Assembly: GCF_019469185.1 (NCBI RefSeq)
Contig: NZ_CP048264.1
Coordinates: forward strand, 2,666,001 to 2,730,000
Length of the DNA: 64,000 nucleotides
Direction: 5' to 3'
Origin: Gilliamella sp. ESL0441
Lineage (GTDB): Bacteria; Pseudomonadota; Gammaproteobacteria; Enterobacterales; Orbaceae
The notes under the pieces were generated by a model that ran no database searches, was not told where the DNA came from, and worked only from the letters and a program-made list of their open reading frames with translations. The stretch's first letter is position 1. Each line of letters opens with the position of its first letter. The translations under genes and the position numbers were made by a program. This document shows positions 1 to 9,090 of this stretch, piece after piece.

Positions 1-93
1 GAAACGGAGCAGAAGAAAATCTTGGTTATTGCGCGTCGCTTAGCTGAAACCGGTGAAGTGATCTTAAGTAGCGGTGACGACGAATATGTGTAA
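1..93 (+). CDS. fliG: Flagellar motor switch protein FliG, C-terminal end (partial)
   Basis: The window opens inside a gene; only the last 30 codons and the TAA stop at 91-93 are present. The tail reads RRLAETGEV followed by DDEYV, which matches the C-terminus of FliG, the rotor protein that meets the stator. The assignment rests on this tail and on fliH following directly with an overlapping start, as in enterobacterial fliFGHIJK operons. The rest of the gene lies upstream of the window. Confidence 0.8.
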   Translation, partial: ETEQKKILVIARRLAETGEVILSSGDDEYV

Positions 94-844
94 TAGTTCA
101 GATAAATTAAGCTGGGAACCCCTCTGTTTTCAGGATTTATCGTCATCAGACTTTTCACCATTAACACAACAATCTATGGCTACTCAGGTTGACGAAGTAG
201 AAAGTGAGCCTGAGCCAGAACACATAGATGTTGTACCGGCTCCCTTTATCAGTGAAGAAGAGTTAGAACAGTTAAAGCAAGAAGCAAAATCACAAGCCTA
301 TCAAGAAGGATTCGAACAAGGTCATAAAGAGGGCTTTGAAAATGGCAAGCAATCTGGGTATGACCAAGGATATTTAGTTGGTCAACAGCAAGGTCGTGAA
401 CAGATTGAACAACAACTTGATGATGAAAAAAAGCAAGCTGTTCAAGCCATCACAGATTTAATCAACAATTTTGAGCAATCCATTAAAGAGATTGATGAAT
501 TAATTGTGCCCCAATTATTTGATTTGGCATTAGTTGCAGCACAAAAAACGGTTGGTAGCCTATCAAAAGTTAAACAAAAGCAATTAATGCACACAATTAA
601 TCAATTAGTTGAACAATGTTCCATGCTATCAGATCCGATTGTATTACGTCTTAACCCTGCTGATTTACGCTGGTTAGAACCGATGTTAAATGATGATATT
701 AATCCACACCAATGGCAATTTATTGCTGATGCAAATGTCGAAGTAGGCGGATGTAAATTATTAACAGATACCAATGAAGTGAATAGCAATATAAATCAAC
801 ATTGGCAAATGATGTCTGATCATTTACTAGGCGAGAACCATTAA
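86..844 (+). CDS. fliH: Flagellar assembly protein FliH
   Basis: FliH is the peripheral stalk and regulator of the FliI ATPase in the flagellar type III export apparatus, on the cytoplasmic face of the basal body. The N-terminus [17 protein letters not shown] resembles the Trp-containing start of enterobacterial FliH. Residues 70-105 carry the typical GxxxG-like run ([18 protein letters not shown]), followed by a helical middle and a C-terminal FliI-binding domain. About 252 residues is normal for the family. I chose ATG 86, overlapping the fliG stop by 8 bases; an in-frame GTG at 74 is an alternative. It overlaps fliG and ends one base before fliI, so it is translationally coupled. Confidence 0.88.
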   Translation: MCNSSDKLSWEPLCFQDLSSSDFSPLTQQSMATQVDEVESEPEPEHIDVVPAPFISEEELEQLKQEAKSQAYQEGFEQGHKEGFENGKQSGYDQGYLVGQQQGREQIEQQLDDEKKQAVQAITDLINNFEQSIKEIDELIVPQLFDLALVAAQKTVGSLSKVKQKQLMHTINQLVEQCSMLSDPIVLRLNPADLRWLEPMLNDDINPHQWQFIADANVEVGGCKLLTDTNEVNSNINQHWQMMSDHLLGENH

Positions 845-845
845 C

Positions 846-2222
846 GTGCGATACTCAAGCCAATGGTCAACCAAACTCCTTCAAGCAACAAAGCAGCTTA
901 AAGATTTATCATTAATTCGTCATTATGGTCGATTAGTGAAAGCGTCTGGGCTAGTCCTTGAAGCCGTGGGATTAAAATTACCATTAGGCTCCAACTGTTA
1001 TATTGAAAGACAGTGCCAAGGTCATATCGATGCCGTTGAATGCGAAGTGGTAGGGTTTAATGCACATACACTTTACCTAATGCCATTCGAATCTACTGAC
1101 GGTATTTTACTGGGTGCAAGAGTGTACACCGCACAATACGATTTAGCCCATTTTAGTCACAAATTATTACCGGTTGGTATGACATTATTGGGACGAGTTG
1201 TTGACGCAATGGGAAAACCGTTAGACGGAAAACCCTTACCGGAAAATGTCGAGTATCAAGGCTTATCGAGTAAAACACTCAATCCATTACAACGCACGCC
1301 CATTCATCAAGTGCTCGATGTAGGGGTTAGAGCAATCAATGCTCTACTCACCGTTGGGCAAGGACAGCGAATGGGTTTATTTGCCGGTTCGGGCGTCGGT
1401 AAAAGTGTGTTACTCGGTATGATGGCACGCTACACCCAAGCAGATGTTATTGTCGTTGGTTTAATCGGCGAACGGGGACGAGAAGTTAAAGACTTTATCG
1501 AAAATATTTTAGGCGAAGAAGGACTGTCACGTGCTGTCGTGGTAGCAGCGCCAGCGGATGTATCACCACTCTTACGTTTACAAGGGGCGACTTACGCCAC
1601 CAAAATTGCGGAATCTTTTCGTGAACAAGGGTTAAATGTCCTTTTAATTATGGATTCGCTCACTCGCTATGCAATGGCGCAGCGTGAAATTGCCTTAGCT
1701 ATCGGTGAGCCACCAGCGACGAAAGGTTATCCCCCTTCAGTATTTGCTAAATTACCCGCTCTGGTTGAAAGAGCCGGTAATGATAATCATGGTAAAGGCG
1801 CGATTACCGCATTTTATACCGTTTTAACCGAAGGGGATGATCAACAAGATCCGATTGCTGATTCAGCCCGGGCTATTTTAGACGGGCACATCGTACTTTC
1901 ACGCTCACTTGCTGAATCGGGTCATTATCCAGCTATTGATATAGAAGCCTCCATTAGCCGTGTTATGACGGATCTCACCGCGCCTGAAGATGAGAAAAAA
2001 TCACGTCTGTTCAAACAACTGTTTTCGAGTTTTCAACGCAATCGTGATTTAATCAATGTTGGTGCTTATGTCGCCGGTACTGATCCTTTATTAGATAAAG
2101 CAATTACGCTATTTCCGGCTATGCAAACCTTTTTACAGCAAGGAATTAATGAACATTGTAGTTATCAAGAAGCCTATCAACAGCTAGTTGCAATTGTTGA
2201 TCCTAACGCCATGGGATCGTAA
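846..2222 (+). CDS. fliI: Flagellum-specific ATP synthase FliI
   Basis: FliI is the hexameric ATPase that unfolds and delivers export substrates to the flagellar type III gate. The 458-residue protein has the F1-beta-like core: Walker A around residues 180-187 (AGSGVGKS), the catalytic region [13 protein letters not shown], Walker [10 protein letters not shown], and the later segment [16 protein letters not shown]. It begins with GTG one base after the fliH stop, which implies coupling. Length and motifs are standard for FliI. Neighbouring fliH and fliJ encode its direct partners. Confidence 0.96.
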   Translation: MRYSSQWSTKLLQATKQLKDLSLIRHYGRLVKASGLVLEAVGLKLPLGSNCYIERQCQGHIDAVECEVVGFNAHTLYLMPFESTDGILLGARVYTAQYDLAHFSHKLLPVGMTLLGRVVDAMGKPLDGKPLPENVEYQGLSSKTLNPLQRTPIHQVLDVGVRAINALLTVGQGQRMGLFAGSGVGKSVLLGMMARYTQADVIVVGLIGERGREVKDFIENILGEEGLSRAVVVAAPADVSPLLRLQGATYATKIAESFREQGLNVLLIMDSLTRYAMAQREIALAIGEPPATKGYPPSVFAKLPALVERAGNDNHGKGAITAFYTVLTEGDDQQDPIADSARAILDGHIVLSRSLAESGHYPAIDIEASISRVMTDLTAPEDEKKSRLFKQLFSSFQRNRDLINVGAYVAGTDPLLDKAITLFPAMQTFLQQGINEHCSYQEAYQQLVAIVDPNAMGS

Positions 2223-2231
2223 GGAAGTATC

Positions 2232-2696
2232 ATGAACAATAAAAATTCGACACAACATGCTTTTTTAACCTTGAAACAGTTAGCGCAAAAATCGATTGAT
2301 GATAGTTTGATTCGATTAAAAAAAGCAAACGAAAGTCATCAACAAGCACAATCACAACTTAAGGTACTTAATGATTATTACGCTGAATATCAACAGCAAT
2401 TAAATAGCGCTTTATCGAATGGTATTAAAGGATGCGAATTAACTAATTTTACCGCATTTATAGCCAATATTGAGCAAGGTATCGAACAACAAAAAAAATT
2501 GCTACTCACATTAGCGATTAAACAACAACAGATAACCAACGAACTTAATCAATCCAATAAAAGTTTGAATACCTATACCACGTTATTAGAAAAACAGCAC
2601 AAAAAGCAGTTACAACTTCAAAATCGATTACAACAAAAAATGACGGATGAATTTGCCCAGCAACAGTTATCAAGGAGAATATTACATGAATATTAA
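2232..2696 (+). CDS. fliJ: Flagellar export chaperone FliJ
   Basis: FliJ is the small coiled-coil stalk protein that inserts into the FliI ring and couples it to the export gate. The 154-residue protein is almost entirely predicted helix, rich in Gln, Lys and Leu, with no other motif, close to the about 147 residues of E. coli FliJ. It starts nine bases after fliI behind a GGAAG ribosome site. The call rests on position between fliI and fliK plus coiled-coil character, since the family is poorly conserved. Its 3' end overlaps the fliK start by 11 bases. Confidence 0.85.
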   Translation: MNNKNSTQHAFLTLKQLAQKSIDDSLIRLKKANESHQQAQSQLKVLNDYYAEYQQQLNSALSNGIKGCELTNFTAFIANIEQGIEQQKKLLLTLAIKQQQITNELNQSNKSLNTYTTLLEKQHKKQLQLQNRLQQKMTDEFAQQQLSRRILHEY

Positions 2697-3858
2697 TTTA
2701 AATAGTGATATGCAATTAATATCAACGAATCTATCTAAACAACTTGATGAGGAAGCTAATGTAAATGATGCGAATCTTTTTCAGCAGTTATTGGCTGACA
2801 ATGAAAAGCCGTTATCGCATCCAGAACAGCCAAATAACCTAAATCAAATTGACTATGAGGGATGTGAATTTGATGATCAAAACAATAGTCTTGATGGATT
2901 AATCTTCCCTGTTTTCCCTTATGATACCAGTATGATTCAGTCCGAAATGCGTGACAAATTACAGTCAAGTCATCTTTCATATCATCTTAATAGTGCAATC
3001 ACTAACCCATTAAATGATGCAATCAATAGATTAAATTCTTTCGCATCAGACATCACTGATGAAGAGCAACGATTACCCGTTAATAGCATTGATGACTGTG
3101 AAGCAATAATCGATGAACGTTCATTGCAAATCAATATGGCAATAAAAGAGAGTAACCAAAATCATTTTAGTGCGAACTTAAATAACACTGAAACAGCAAC
3201 TTTAATAAAGAGTTCAAATCATCAATTATCTACCGTAGCTAATGATAGTTTTCAACTAAATAGTGTTAAACAGGAATTACAATACCAACAACGTCCTGTC
3301 TCGACGCCTCTTATCACTAACGATATAACTTTCAATCAAGAGGCAGCAATAACCACATCGTCGCATGGACAAGACCCAGCAGGGTTAACCTTGACGCCCC
3401 CCAAAATCACTACATCGATAAACTTGCCTGTCGCCGTCACAAATCAACAGTGGTCGTCATCACTTACTGAGCAGATCATCATGTTTAATCGGCAAGGGAT
3501 TCAAACGGCGAATATTAAACTTAATCCTCAAGAGCTAGGTTCATTACATATAAAACTGGATATGATAGAGGATAAAATGAACTTGCATATGATGGCTGCT
3601 CATGCCGTAGTCAAAAGCGTATTAGAATCTGCCTTACCCTATTTGAAAAGTTCGCTTGAAGAACAAGGTATCACACTAGAACAAGCCGATATTAGTGACT
3701 TCTCGATGATGAATGATGCTGATCAGTCGGCGCAATATCAACAAACAAAGAATCGTCAAACACCAATAATCGAACATTCAAACGTCATTGAGGAAATTCA
3801 TCAACCTAATCAGGTTAGTAATCATTTAGCAAAATCTGGATTGAGTATATTTGCGTAA
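2686..3858 (+). CDS. fliK: Flagellar hook-length control protein FliK
   Basis: FliK is the secreted molecular ruler that sets hook length and switches export specificity through FlhB. The N-terminal two thirds is low complexity and Asn/Gln/Ser-rich, as is usual. The C-terminal Flg_hook domain is clear, running from about W270 (QQWSSSLTEQI) through IKLNPQELGSLHIKLD to AALPYLKSSLEEQGI-like sequence. I chose ATG 2686 because AAGGAG lies 8 bases upstream; an earlier in-frame ATG at 2647 has no ribosome site. The gene overlaps fliJ and ends this transcript block. Confidence 0.87.
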   Translation: MNINLNSDMQLISTNLSKQLDEEANVNDANLFQQLLADNEKPLSHPEQPNNLNQIDYEGCEFDDQNNSLDGLIFPVFPYDTSMIQSEMRDKLQSSHLSYHLNSAITNPLNDAINRLNSFASDITDEEQRLPVNSIDDCEAIIDERSLQINMAIKESNQNHFSANLNNTETATLIKSSNHQLSTVANDSFQLNSVKQELQYQQRPVSTPLITNDITFNQEAAITTSSHGQDPAGLTLTPPKITTSINLPVAVTNQQWSSSLTEQIIMFNRQGIQTANIKLNPQELGSLHIKLDMIEDKMNLHMMAAHAVVKSVLESALPYLKSSLEEQGITLEQADISDFSMMNDADQSAQYQQTKNRQTPIIEHSNVIEEIHQPNQVSNHLAKSGLSIFA

Positions 3859-3912
3859 AGCTGAGTAAGGCATTGCATTTATTTTTTTAAATGATGAGAG
3901 AATAAAAAGGCT

Positions 3913-3940
3913 GAATAGGTGATATTTTTATCGCCTATTC
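3913..3940 (+). terminator. Stem-loop between fliK and fliL
   Basis: GAATAGGTGATA pairs with TATCGCCTATTC across a TTTT loop (12 base pairs with one G-T pair). It sits in the 179-base gap between fliK and fliL, the only large gap in the flagellar cluster. There is no strong T run after the stem, so it may be an inefficient terminator or an RNA processing site dividing fliHIJK from fliLMNOPQR. Confidence 0.45.
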
Positions 3941-4037
3941 TTCAAATCAATTCTGTCAGCTTGATTTATTATTCTTGTATTTTTAACCATTCAATTGGTT
4001 ATTATTTTTCCAAATTTTAACTGAGATAAGAATAAAC

Positions 4038-4505
4038 ATGCCAACTTCCAAGAAAAAAGTGAGTATTTTAAACCTAATACTTATTATCATCACAATGTTA
4101 GCATTAGCAACAACTGCCTATTTATGGTTCCAAAATCAGTCTAAAAATACAATTAAAGCTAAAGAAGAGCCACCTGTTTTATCACCGGTATTTTTAACAC
4201 TAAAACCGTTTACAATTTCATTACCAACTTCAGAAGATAGTACAGAAATTAACAAAGTTCTCTATGTTGGTATGGTATTACGTGTTGCTGACGAAGAACA
4301 AAAATCTGTGCTATTAGAATATTTACCAGAAGTCAGAAGCGATGTATTACTGTTAACGTCTAAACAATATGTCAATAATTTAAAGCTTGAAACAGGTAAA
4401 CTTGATTTACAAGAGCAAATCAAAGTCGCCTTATCCAGAAAGTATGATCCTAAACATACGGTTAAGGTTGACGAAGTATTATTCACTGATTTTATAATAC
4501 GGTGA
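4038..4505 (+). CDS. fliL: Flagellar basal body-associated protein FliL
   Basis: FliL is a single-pass inner-membrane protein that surrounds and supports stator units. The 155-residue protein has a short basic N-terminus, one transmembrane helix at about residues 9-30 (ILNLILIIITMLALATTAYL), then a periplasmic domain ending DEVLFTDFIIR as in enterobacterial FliL. It heads the fliLMNOPQR block. The stop overlaps the possible GTG start of fliM. The size is as expected. Confidence 0.92.
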   Translation: MPTSKKKVSILNLILIIITMLALATTAYLWFQNQSKNTIKAKEEPPVLSPVFLTLKPFTISLPTSEDSTEINKVLYVGMVLRVADEEQKSVLLEYLPEVRSDVLLLTSKQYVNNLKLETGKLDLQEQIKVALSRKYDPKHTVKVDEVLFTDFIIR

Positions 4506-5548
4506 TTAACATGCCAGATAAGCACGAACCTAAGCCAGAAATAGATGATTCTTCTGATGAGTTATCACATTCAGAAGACATACTGATAACGCAAAACAAG
4601 AAAAATCCTGACAATCATTTATCTGCCAAAAAAATTGAAGTTAAACCTTATGATTTGTCAGTCAAACATAGTTTTATTCCTGAACGTTTAACTGCGTTAG
4701 AAATTGTGAATGAGCGCTTTGCTCGTCAATTTAGAATAGGTTTATTTAACTTATTAAGACGGAATACGGATGTTATTGCTTCTCCCATTGAACCTCAAAC
4801 TTTTAAAGAGTTTTCACAAATTTCAGCAGCTAACCATTTAAATCTGGTTCATCTCAATCCATTACGAGGTTCAAGCCTATTTGCGTTTTCACCAGAGATT
4901 GTTTATACCGTGGTTGATACTTTATTTGGTGGTGATGGTCATGCTTCAAAACTCGATACAGAAGAACGGGAATTTACTCATACCGAACAGCAAATTATTA
5001 AACGGGTGCTCGAATTAGCATTAACGTTTTATCAAAATGCCTGGACAGATATATATTCTATTGAAACTGAATACATTCGTTCTGAAATGCAGAGCAAATT
5101 CACCAACATCACAAGTTCACCTGATGATGTCGTTTTAACATCAAACTTTAAAGTTGAGATTGGTAACTCTAAAACCACGTTCAGTATCTGTATTCCTTAT
5201 TCAATGGTTGAACCCATCAAAGAGCTGTTAATAAAACCACCAATTGAACAACAATCGCATCAAGATGATAACATTTGGATGAGTTCATTAACCAGCGGCA
5301 TCAAACAATCTACCATTGAATTAGTCGCTAACTTTACGACAATTCAAACAACAGTAGATAGGCTACTGGCGCTCAAAGTAGATGATATTTTAGTAATCGA
5401 AAAACCAACTCTTCTCGATGTAACTGTTGGTGGCGTACCTATTTTAAAAGGACACTACGGTAAAATTAATAAGCAATATGCTATCCAAGTAGAACAAGTA
5501 ATTAATCCAGTATTAGAACAATTGAATGAAGGGGAATTCAATGACTGA
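4502..5548 (+). CDS. fliM: Flagellar motor switch protein FliM
   Basis: FliM is the middle C-ring protein linking FliG to FliN and normally the docking site for CheY-P. The body is clearly FliM: ERLTALEIVNERFARQFRIG, LFGGDGHA, EFTHTEQQIIKRVL, YIRSEMQSKFTNIT, and a C-terminal SpoA domain (KPTLLDVTVGGVPILKGHYG). The first about 45 residues are acidic and lack a good copy of the canonical LSQAEIDALL CheY-binding peptide; only a weak LSHSEDILI is present. The start may be GTG 4502 or ATG 4511, neither with a strong ribosome site. It overlaps fliL by 4 bases and fliN by 8. Confidence 0.95.
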   Translation: MINMPDKHEPKPEIDDSSDELSHSEDILITQNKKNPDNHLSAKKIEVKPYDLSVKHSFIPERLTALEIVNERFARQFRIGLFNLLRRNTDVIASPIEPQTFKEFSQISAANHLNLVHLNPLRGSSLFAFSPEIVYTVVDTLFGGDGHASKLDTEEREFTHTEQQIIKRVLELALTFYQNAWTDIYSIETEYIRSEMQSKFTNITSSPDDVVLTSNFKVEIGNSKTTFSICIPYSMVEPIKELLIKPPIEQQSHQDDNIWMSSLTSGIKQSTIELVANFTTIQTTVDRLLALKVDDILVIEKPTLLDVTVGGVPILKGHYGKINKQYAIQVEQVINPVLEQLNEGEFND

Positions 5549-5921
5549 TAACAAACAAAATAATGACGAAAACCAAGCGAATGATACGACCAATGATGAG
5601 CTCATTACCAAAGAGGCAATCTTTGAAACGCTATCACCAAATCATGCACAAGATAACAAACAAGATATCAATCTTATTTTAGATATACCCGTTCATTTAA
5701 GTGTCGAACTTGGTCGAACAAAGATGGCAATTAAAGATTTACTCAATCTCACTCAAGGATCGGTAATTGCACTCGACGGATTAGCTGGTGAACCTTTAGA
5801 TATTTTGATCAATGGTTATTTGATTGCGCAAGGCGAAATTGTCGTTGTTGGTGATAATTACGGTGTCCGTATTACCGACATTATAACACCATCTGAGCGT
5901 GTACGCAGATTGAGCCGTTAA
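5541..5921 (+). CDS. fliN: Flagellar motor switch protein FliN
   Basis: FliN forms the base of the C-ring and docks the FliH-FliI complex. The last about 80 residues are a SpoA/SurfaceAntigen domain: LDIPVHLSVELGRTKMAIKD, then LDGLAGEPLDILINGYLIAQ, and RITDIITPSERVRRL at the end. The N-terminus is an Asn/Asp-rich linker. ATG 5541 is preceded by AGGGGAA 5 bases upstream and overlaps the fliM stop, so it is preferred to an ATG 15 bases earlier. The 126 residues are close to the 137 of E. coli FliN. Confidence 0.94.
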   Translation: MTDNKQNNDENQANDTTNDELITKEAIFETLSPNHAQDNKQDINLILDIPVHLSVELGRTKMAIKDLLNLTQGSVIALDGLAGEPLDILINGYLIAQGEIVVVGDNYGVRITDIITPSERVRRLSR

Positions 5922-5941
5922 TAGCGATAAATCCGAAAAAT

Positions 5942-6358
5942 ATGACTCAGATCTCAACTAGCCAAACTATCACGAGCAATACTGTATCGTCATCATCTGA
6001 ATTAAATCTTTACAGTCAAATGGGCACATCAATTGGCTCGGCGCTAATTGGTGTTATTTTTATGATTCTATTGTTAGGTTGGATAGTTAAACGTCTGGGC
6101 CATAATAAGAAACGCAATGCATATATTCATGTTAAAGCAACACATTGCATTAGCCCAAAAGAACGAATCATTTTAGTTGAGGTGGATAAGCAATTATTAG
6201 TTGTCGGTATCACTTCCCATCATATGACGTTGCTACATACCATTGATGAACAACGAGCAGAGAAATTATTATCACAATCAATATCTGTCGAAAAATCAAT
6301 GGATAACAACCGGTTCAAGCAAGTCCTGCAATCAGCGTTAAAATCTAAAAAGGAGTGA
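5942..6358 (+). CDS. fliO: Flagellar biosynthetic protein FliO
   Basis: FliO is a small membrane protein that helps assemble the FliP pentamer of the export gate. The 138-residue protein has one transmembrane helix at about residues 34-52 (SALIGVIFMILLLGWIV) followed by a cytoplasmic domain with the FliO pattern HCISPKERIILVEVDKQLLVVGIT. Position between fliN and fliP supports the call. Its stop is followed 6 bases later by the fliP start. Confidence 0.88.
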   Translation: MTQISTSQTITSNTVSSSSELNLYSQMGTSIGSALIGVIFMILLLGWIVKRLGHNKKRNAYIHVKATHCISPKERIILVEVDKQLLVVGITSHHMTLLHTIDEQRAEKLLSQSISVEKSMDNNRFKQVLQSALKSKKE

Positions 6359-6364
6359 TCTCTT

Positions 6365-7117
6365 GTGCGGTTAAAAATTTTTATATTACTAACGACGTTA
6401 CTAAGCTTATTGTTTTTTAGCCGATTTTGTTTTGCCGATCCTTCATCACTCCCGTTTATGACTGAAACAATTCAAAATGGTGAACATAGTTGGTCATTAC
6501 CTGTTGAAACATTGGTATTTTTAACGTTACTGACGTTTATACCGGCTATTTTACTTTTGATGACCAGTTTTACCCGAATCATCATTGTATTGGGATTATT
6601 ACGCAATGCGCTTGGCACGCAATCAGCCCCACCCAACCAAGTTATTTTGGGCATTGCACTATTTATGACATTTTTTATTATGTCACCGGTGATCGATAAA
6701 ATTTATCAAGATGCTTATGTTCCTTATTCACAAAATCAAATCACGATGCAAGAAGGCTTAACAACAGCTGCAAAACCATTACGCGAATTTATGCTAAGCC
6801 AAACACGGGAAAATGATTTAGCCTTATTTATGAATATGTCTCATGTCAACGAAGTTGAAACACGAGAACAAGTGCCATTGAATGTACTAGTACCTGCCTT
6901 TGTCGTCAGTGAATTAAAAACAGCCTTCCAAATTGGTTTTACGATTTTTATTCCCTTTTTGGTCATTGATTTAGTCGTTGCAAGTACGTTAATGGCATTA
7001 GGGATGATGATGGTACCGCCTGCAACCGTATCACTCCCATTCAAATTAATGTTGTTTGTGTTAGCCGATGGTTGGCATTTGTTGTTAGGTTCACTAGCAC
7101 AAAGCTTTTTCAGTTGA
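6365..7117 (+). CDS. fliP: Flagellar export gate protein FliP
   Basis: FliP forms the core of the export gate with FliQ and FliR. The 250-residue protein has a cleavable signal sequence (about residues 1-24, ending FCFADP), then four membrane helices with hallmark segments [40 protein letters not shown] and [20 protein letters not shown]. It begins with GTG at 6365 behind an AAGGAG 9 bases upstream, which lies in the last fliO codons. Length agrees with E. coli FliP (245). Confidence 0.96.
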   Translation: MRLKIFILLTTLLSLLFFSRFCFADPSSLPFMTETIQNGEHSWSLPVETLVFLTLLTFIPAILLLMTSFTRIIIVLGLLRNALGTQSAPPNQVILGIALFMTFFIMSPVIDKIYQDAYVPYSQNQITMQEGLTTAAKPLREFMLSQTRENDLALFMNMSHVNEVETREQVPLNVLVPAFVVSELKTAFQIGFTIFIPFLVIDLVVASTLMALGMMMVPPATVSLPFKLMLFVLADGWHLLLGSLAQSFFS

Positions 7118-7154
7118 AAAGTAGAAATTAACGATTTTTATATTAAGGAAAATT

Positions 7155-7424
7155 ATGTCACCTGATTCGATTAGTACACTTGCCATTCAAGCTGTCAAAG
7201 TCGCAGCCTCACTTGCTGGCCCCTTACTTTTAGCTGCGTTGGTGACTGGCTTGATTATTAGTTTATTACAAGCTGCAACACAAATTAACGAAATGACCTT
7301 ATCTTTCATTCCTAAAATTTTAGCAGTAATTGTCGTCTTAATTGTTTTAGGGCCGTCAATGCTATCAACAATGACTGACTATATTAAAATTGTTATTACC
7401 AACATTCCAAATCTAACCAGCTAA
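7155..7424 (+). CDS. fliQ: Flagellar export gate protein FliQ
   Basis: FliQ is the 89-residue two-helix gate subunit. Family features are the opening with Ser/Asp-rich residues, then GPLLLAALVTGLIISLLQAA, TQINEMTLSFIPKI and the second helix ILAVIVVLIVLGPSML. It is the exact usual size. It starts 37 bases after fliP behind AAGGAAA, and fliR begins 5 bases after its stop. Confidence 0.95.
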   Translation: MSPDSISTLAIQAVKVAASLAGPLLLAALVTGLIISLLQAATQINEMTLSFIPKILAVIVVLIVLGPSMLSTMTDYIKIVITNIPNLTS

Positions 7425-7429
7425 ATTTA

Positions 7430-8224
7430 ATGGAATTTGATATTAATTATCTATTTGATATTGATTTTTTTTCTTGGGTCAAAAATGCGTTTTTACCGTT
7501 TGTGCGTATTTTATCGCTAATTATGGTTGCCCCGATTACTGGCGAAAAAGAGGTACCTAACCGAGTCAAAATCAGTTTAGCTTTACTCATTGCTCTTTTA
7601 CTACCATTACCCCCTTCCAATGAGCCTTTAACACTTTATTCGTTAATGGGTATTTGGATGATTGCGCAGCAAATTATTATCGGTGTGTTGATTGGTCTTG
7701 CTATGCAACTTGCCTTTATGACCATGAGAGTAGCTGGTGAATTAATTGGTATGCAAATGGGGCTAGGTATGGCTACTTTTTTTGATCCTATTGGTGGACC
7801 GTCAACTTCAGTATTGTCGCGTTTCATCAATATTATCGCTTTATTGATTTTTCTTAGTTTAGATTGTCATTTATGGTTATTGTATGGACTAGCCAATAGT
7901 TTTGACATCATTCCAATAACAACTTTACCGTTAAAAGCAAATGGCGTTCTTACTTTGATTGATATCAGCCGATTACTATTTATCAATGGGATAATGTTAG
8001 CATTACCCTTAATGGCTTTGTTATTAATTATCAATATGGCGTTAGGGCTGTTAAATAGAATGACTCCTCAACTATCCATTTTTGTTATTGGTTATCCCCT
8101 AACCTTATTATTAGGATTAATCATGCTAACTTATTTAATGTCGATGTTACCCGCTTTTGCCGAATTTGTTTTTGAACAGATATTTGAATATATATCAACA
8201 ATGCTAACAGCATTAGCTGGTTAA
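7430..8224 (+). CDS. fliR: Flagellar export gate protein FliR
   Basis: FliR completes the FliPQR gate and contacts FlhB. The 264-residue polytopic protein has about six hydrophobic segments and the family blocks RILSLIMVAPITGEKEVPNRVKI, GELIGMQMGLGMATFFDP and LNRMTPQLSIFVIGYPL. It lies 5 bases after fliQ, without a strong ribosome site, so coupling is likely. It is the last gene of the flagellar cluster here; no flhB or flhA follows. Confidence 0.95.
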   Translation: MEFDINYLFDIDFFSWVKNAFLPFVRILSLIMVAPITGEKEVPNRVKISLALLIALLLPLPPSNEPLTLYSLMGIWMIAQQIIIGVLIGLAMQLAFMTMRVAGELIGMQMGLGMATFFDPIGGPSTSVLSRFINIIALLIFLSLDCHLWLLYGLANSFDIIPITTLPLKANGVLTLIDISRLLFINGIMLALPLMALLLIINMALGLLNRMTPQLSIFVIGYPLTLLLGLIMLTYLMSMLPAFAEFVFEQIFEYISTMLTALAG

Positions 8225-8362
8225 ATAGTTTAAGCAATGTATCTTAAGGTACGGCGATGAACAGTTATTACATATTGAATTTATAAAAATGATAATTCAT
8301 TCTAAGTAATAAAACTATCGGAGGGAAACCTTTTGAAGGTTGGTTAAATAAAAAAATATCCA

Positions 8363-8410
8363 TGCGGTAGCTTAACAAATAGAATGGGTATCTTCAGTTA
8401 AATTACCGCA
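8363..8410. terminator. Stem-loop between convergent fliR and def
   Basis: TGCGGTAGCTTAAC and GTTAAATTACCGCA form a 14-base stem with two mismatches around a 20-base loop. It lies between the converging ends of fliR and def, where a bidirectional terminator is expected. The flanks are AT-rich but give no perfect T run. Confidence 0.4.
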
Positions 8411-8426
8411 TAAATTATCATTATTT

Positions 8427-8939
8427 TTATCTACTTTTAAGCTCTTCTCGAGTCATTTTTTTCATTTTTTGTTCGATTCGTTGACGTTTTAAAGGAGAAA
8501 GATAATCAACAAATAGTTTACCTTTTAAATGATCCATTTCATGTTGAATACAAATCGCAAGAAGCTCATCAGCATCAATTTGGTAAGGATTTCCATTGCG
8601 ATCGAGCGCATTGATTTTAATTTTTTCTGCTCTTGGTACAAATCCACGACAATCAGGTATCGACAAGCAACCTTCTTCTATGCCTGTTTCTCCTTCTTGA
8701 CTAATCACTTCTGGATTAATGATTACATAAACATTACTGCGATCTTCTGATACGTCAATCACAATAATTTGTTCATGTACATTGACTTGAGTGGCAGCAA
8801 GCCCAATACCATTTTGCTCATACATGGTTTCTATCATATCATCAATGATGGTCTGTAATTCGGGCGTAAATGCTGTGACAGGTTTTGCAATTTTGCGTAA
8901 TCGCTCATCAGGAAAACGTAATACCGGTAAAATAGCCAT
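8427..8939 (-). CDS. def: Peptide deformylase
   Basis: Def removes the N-terminal formyl group from new proteins using a bound metal ion. All three motifs are present: GIGLAATQ (residues 44-51), EGCLSIP with metal ligand Cys91, and QHEMDHLKG with His133, catalytic Glu134 and His137. The 170 residues match the E. coli enzyme (169). It is divergent from dprA as in many gammaproteobacteria, but fmt, which usually follows def, is not here; the next gene downstream is the end of fliR. Confidence 0.97.
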   Translation of the reverse strand: MAILPVLRFPDERLRKIAKPVTAFTPELQTIIDDMIETMYEQNGIGLAATQVNVHEQIIVIDVSEDRSNVYVIINPEVISQEGETGIEEGCLSIPDCRGFVPRAEKIKINALDRNGNPYQIDADELLAICIQHEMDHLKGKLFVDYLSPLKRQRIEQKMKKMTREELKSR

Positions 8940-9090
8940 AAATTCTTCGATCTACTCCTCAAATGTAAGATTTTTCAGATTCAAGTACATTGTAAACATT
9001 TATGATGATGGTGAATAGCATTTGTTAGCTATTGATAAAATATATCTAACCAATTCACGAAATCACATCTAATTAAAATGAATAAACACT

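Noticed and set aside
2756..2980. Minus-strand frame inside fliK
   Set aside because: It lies wholly within fliK, has no ribosome site, and fliK is supported by its C-terminal domain and context.
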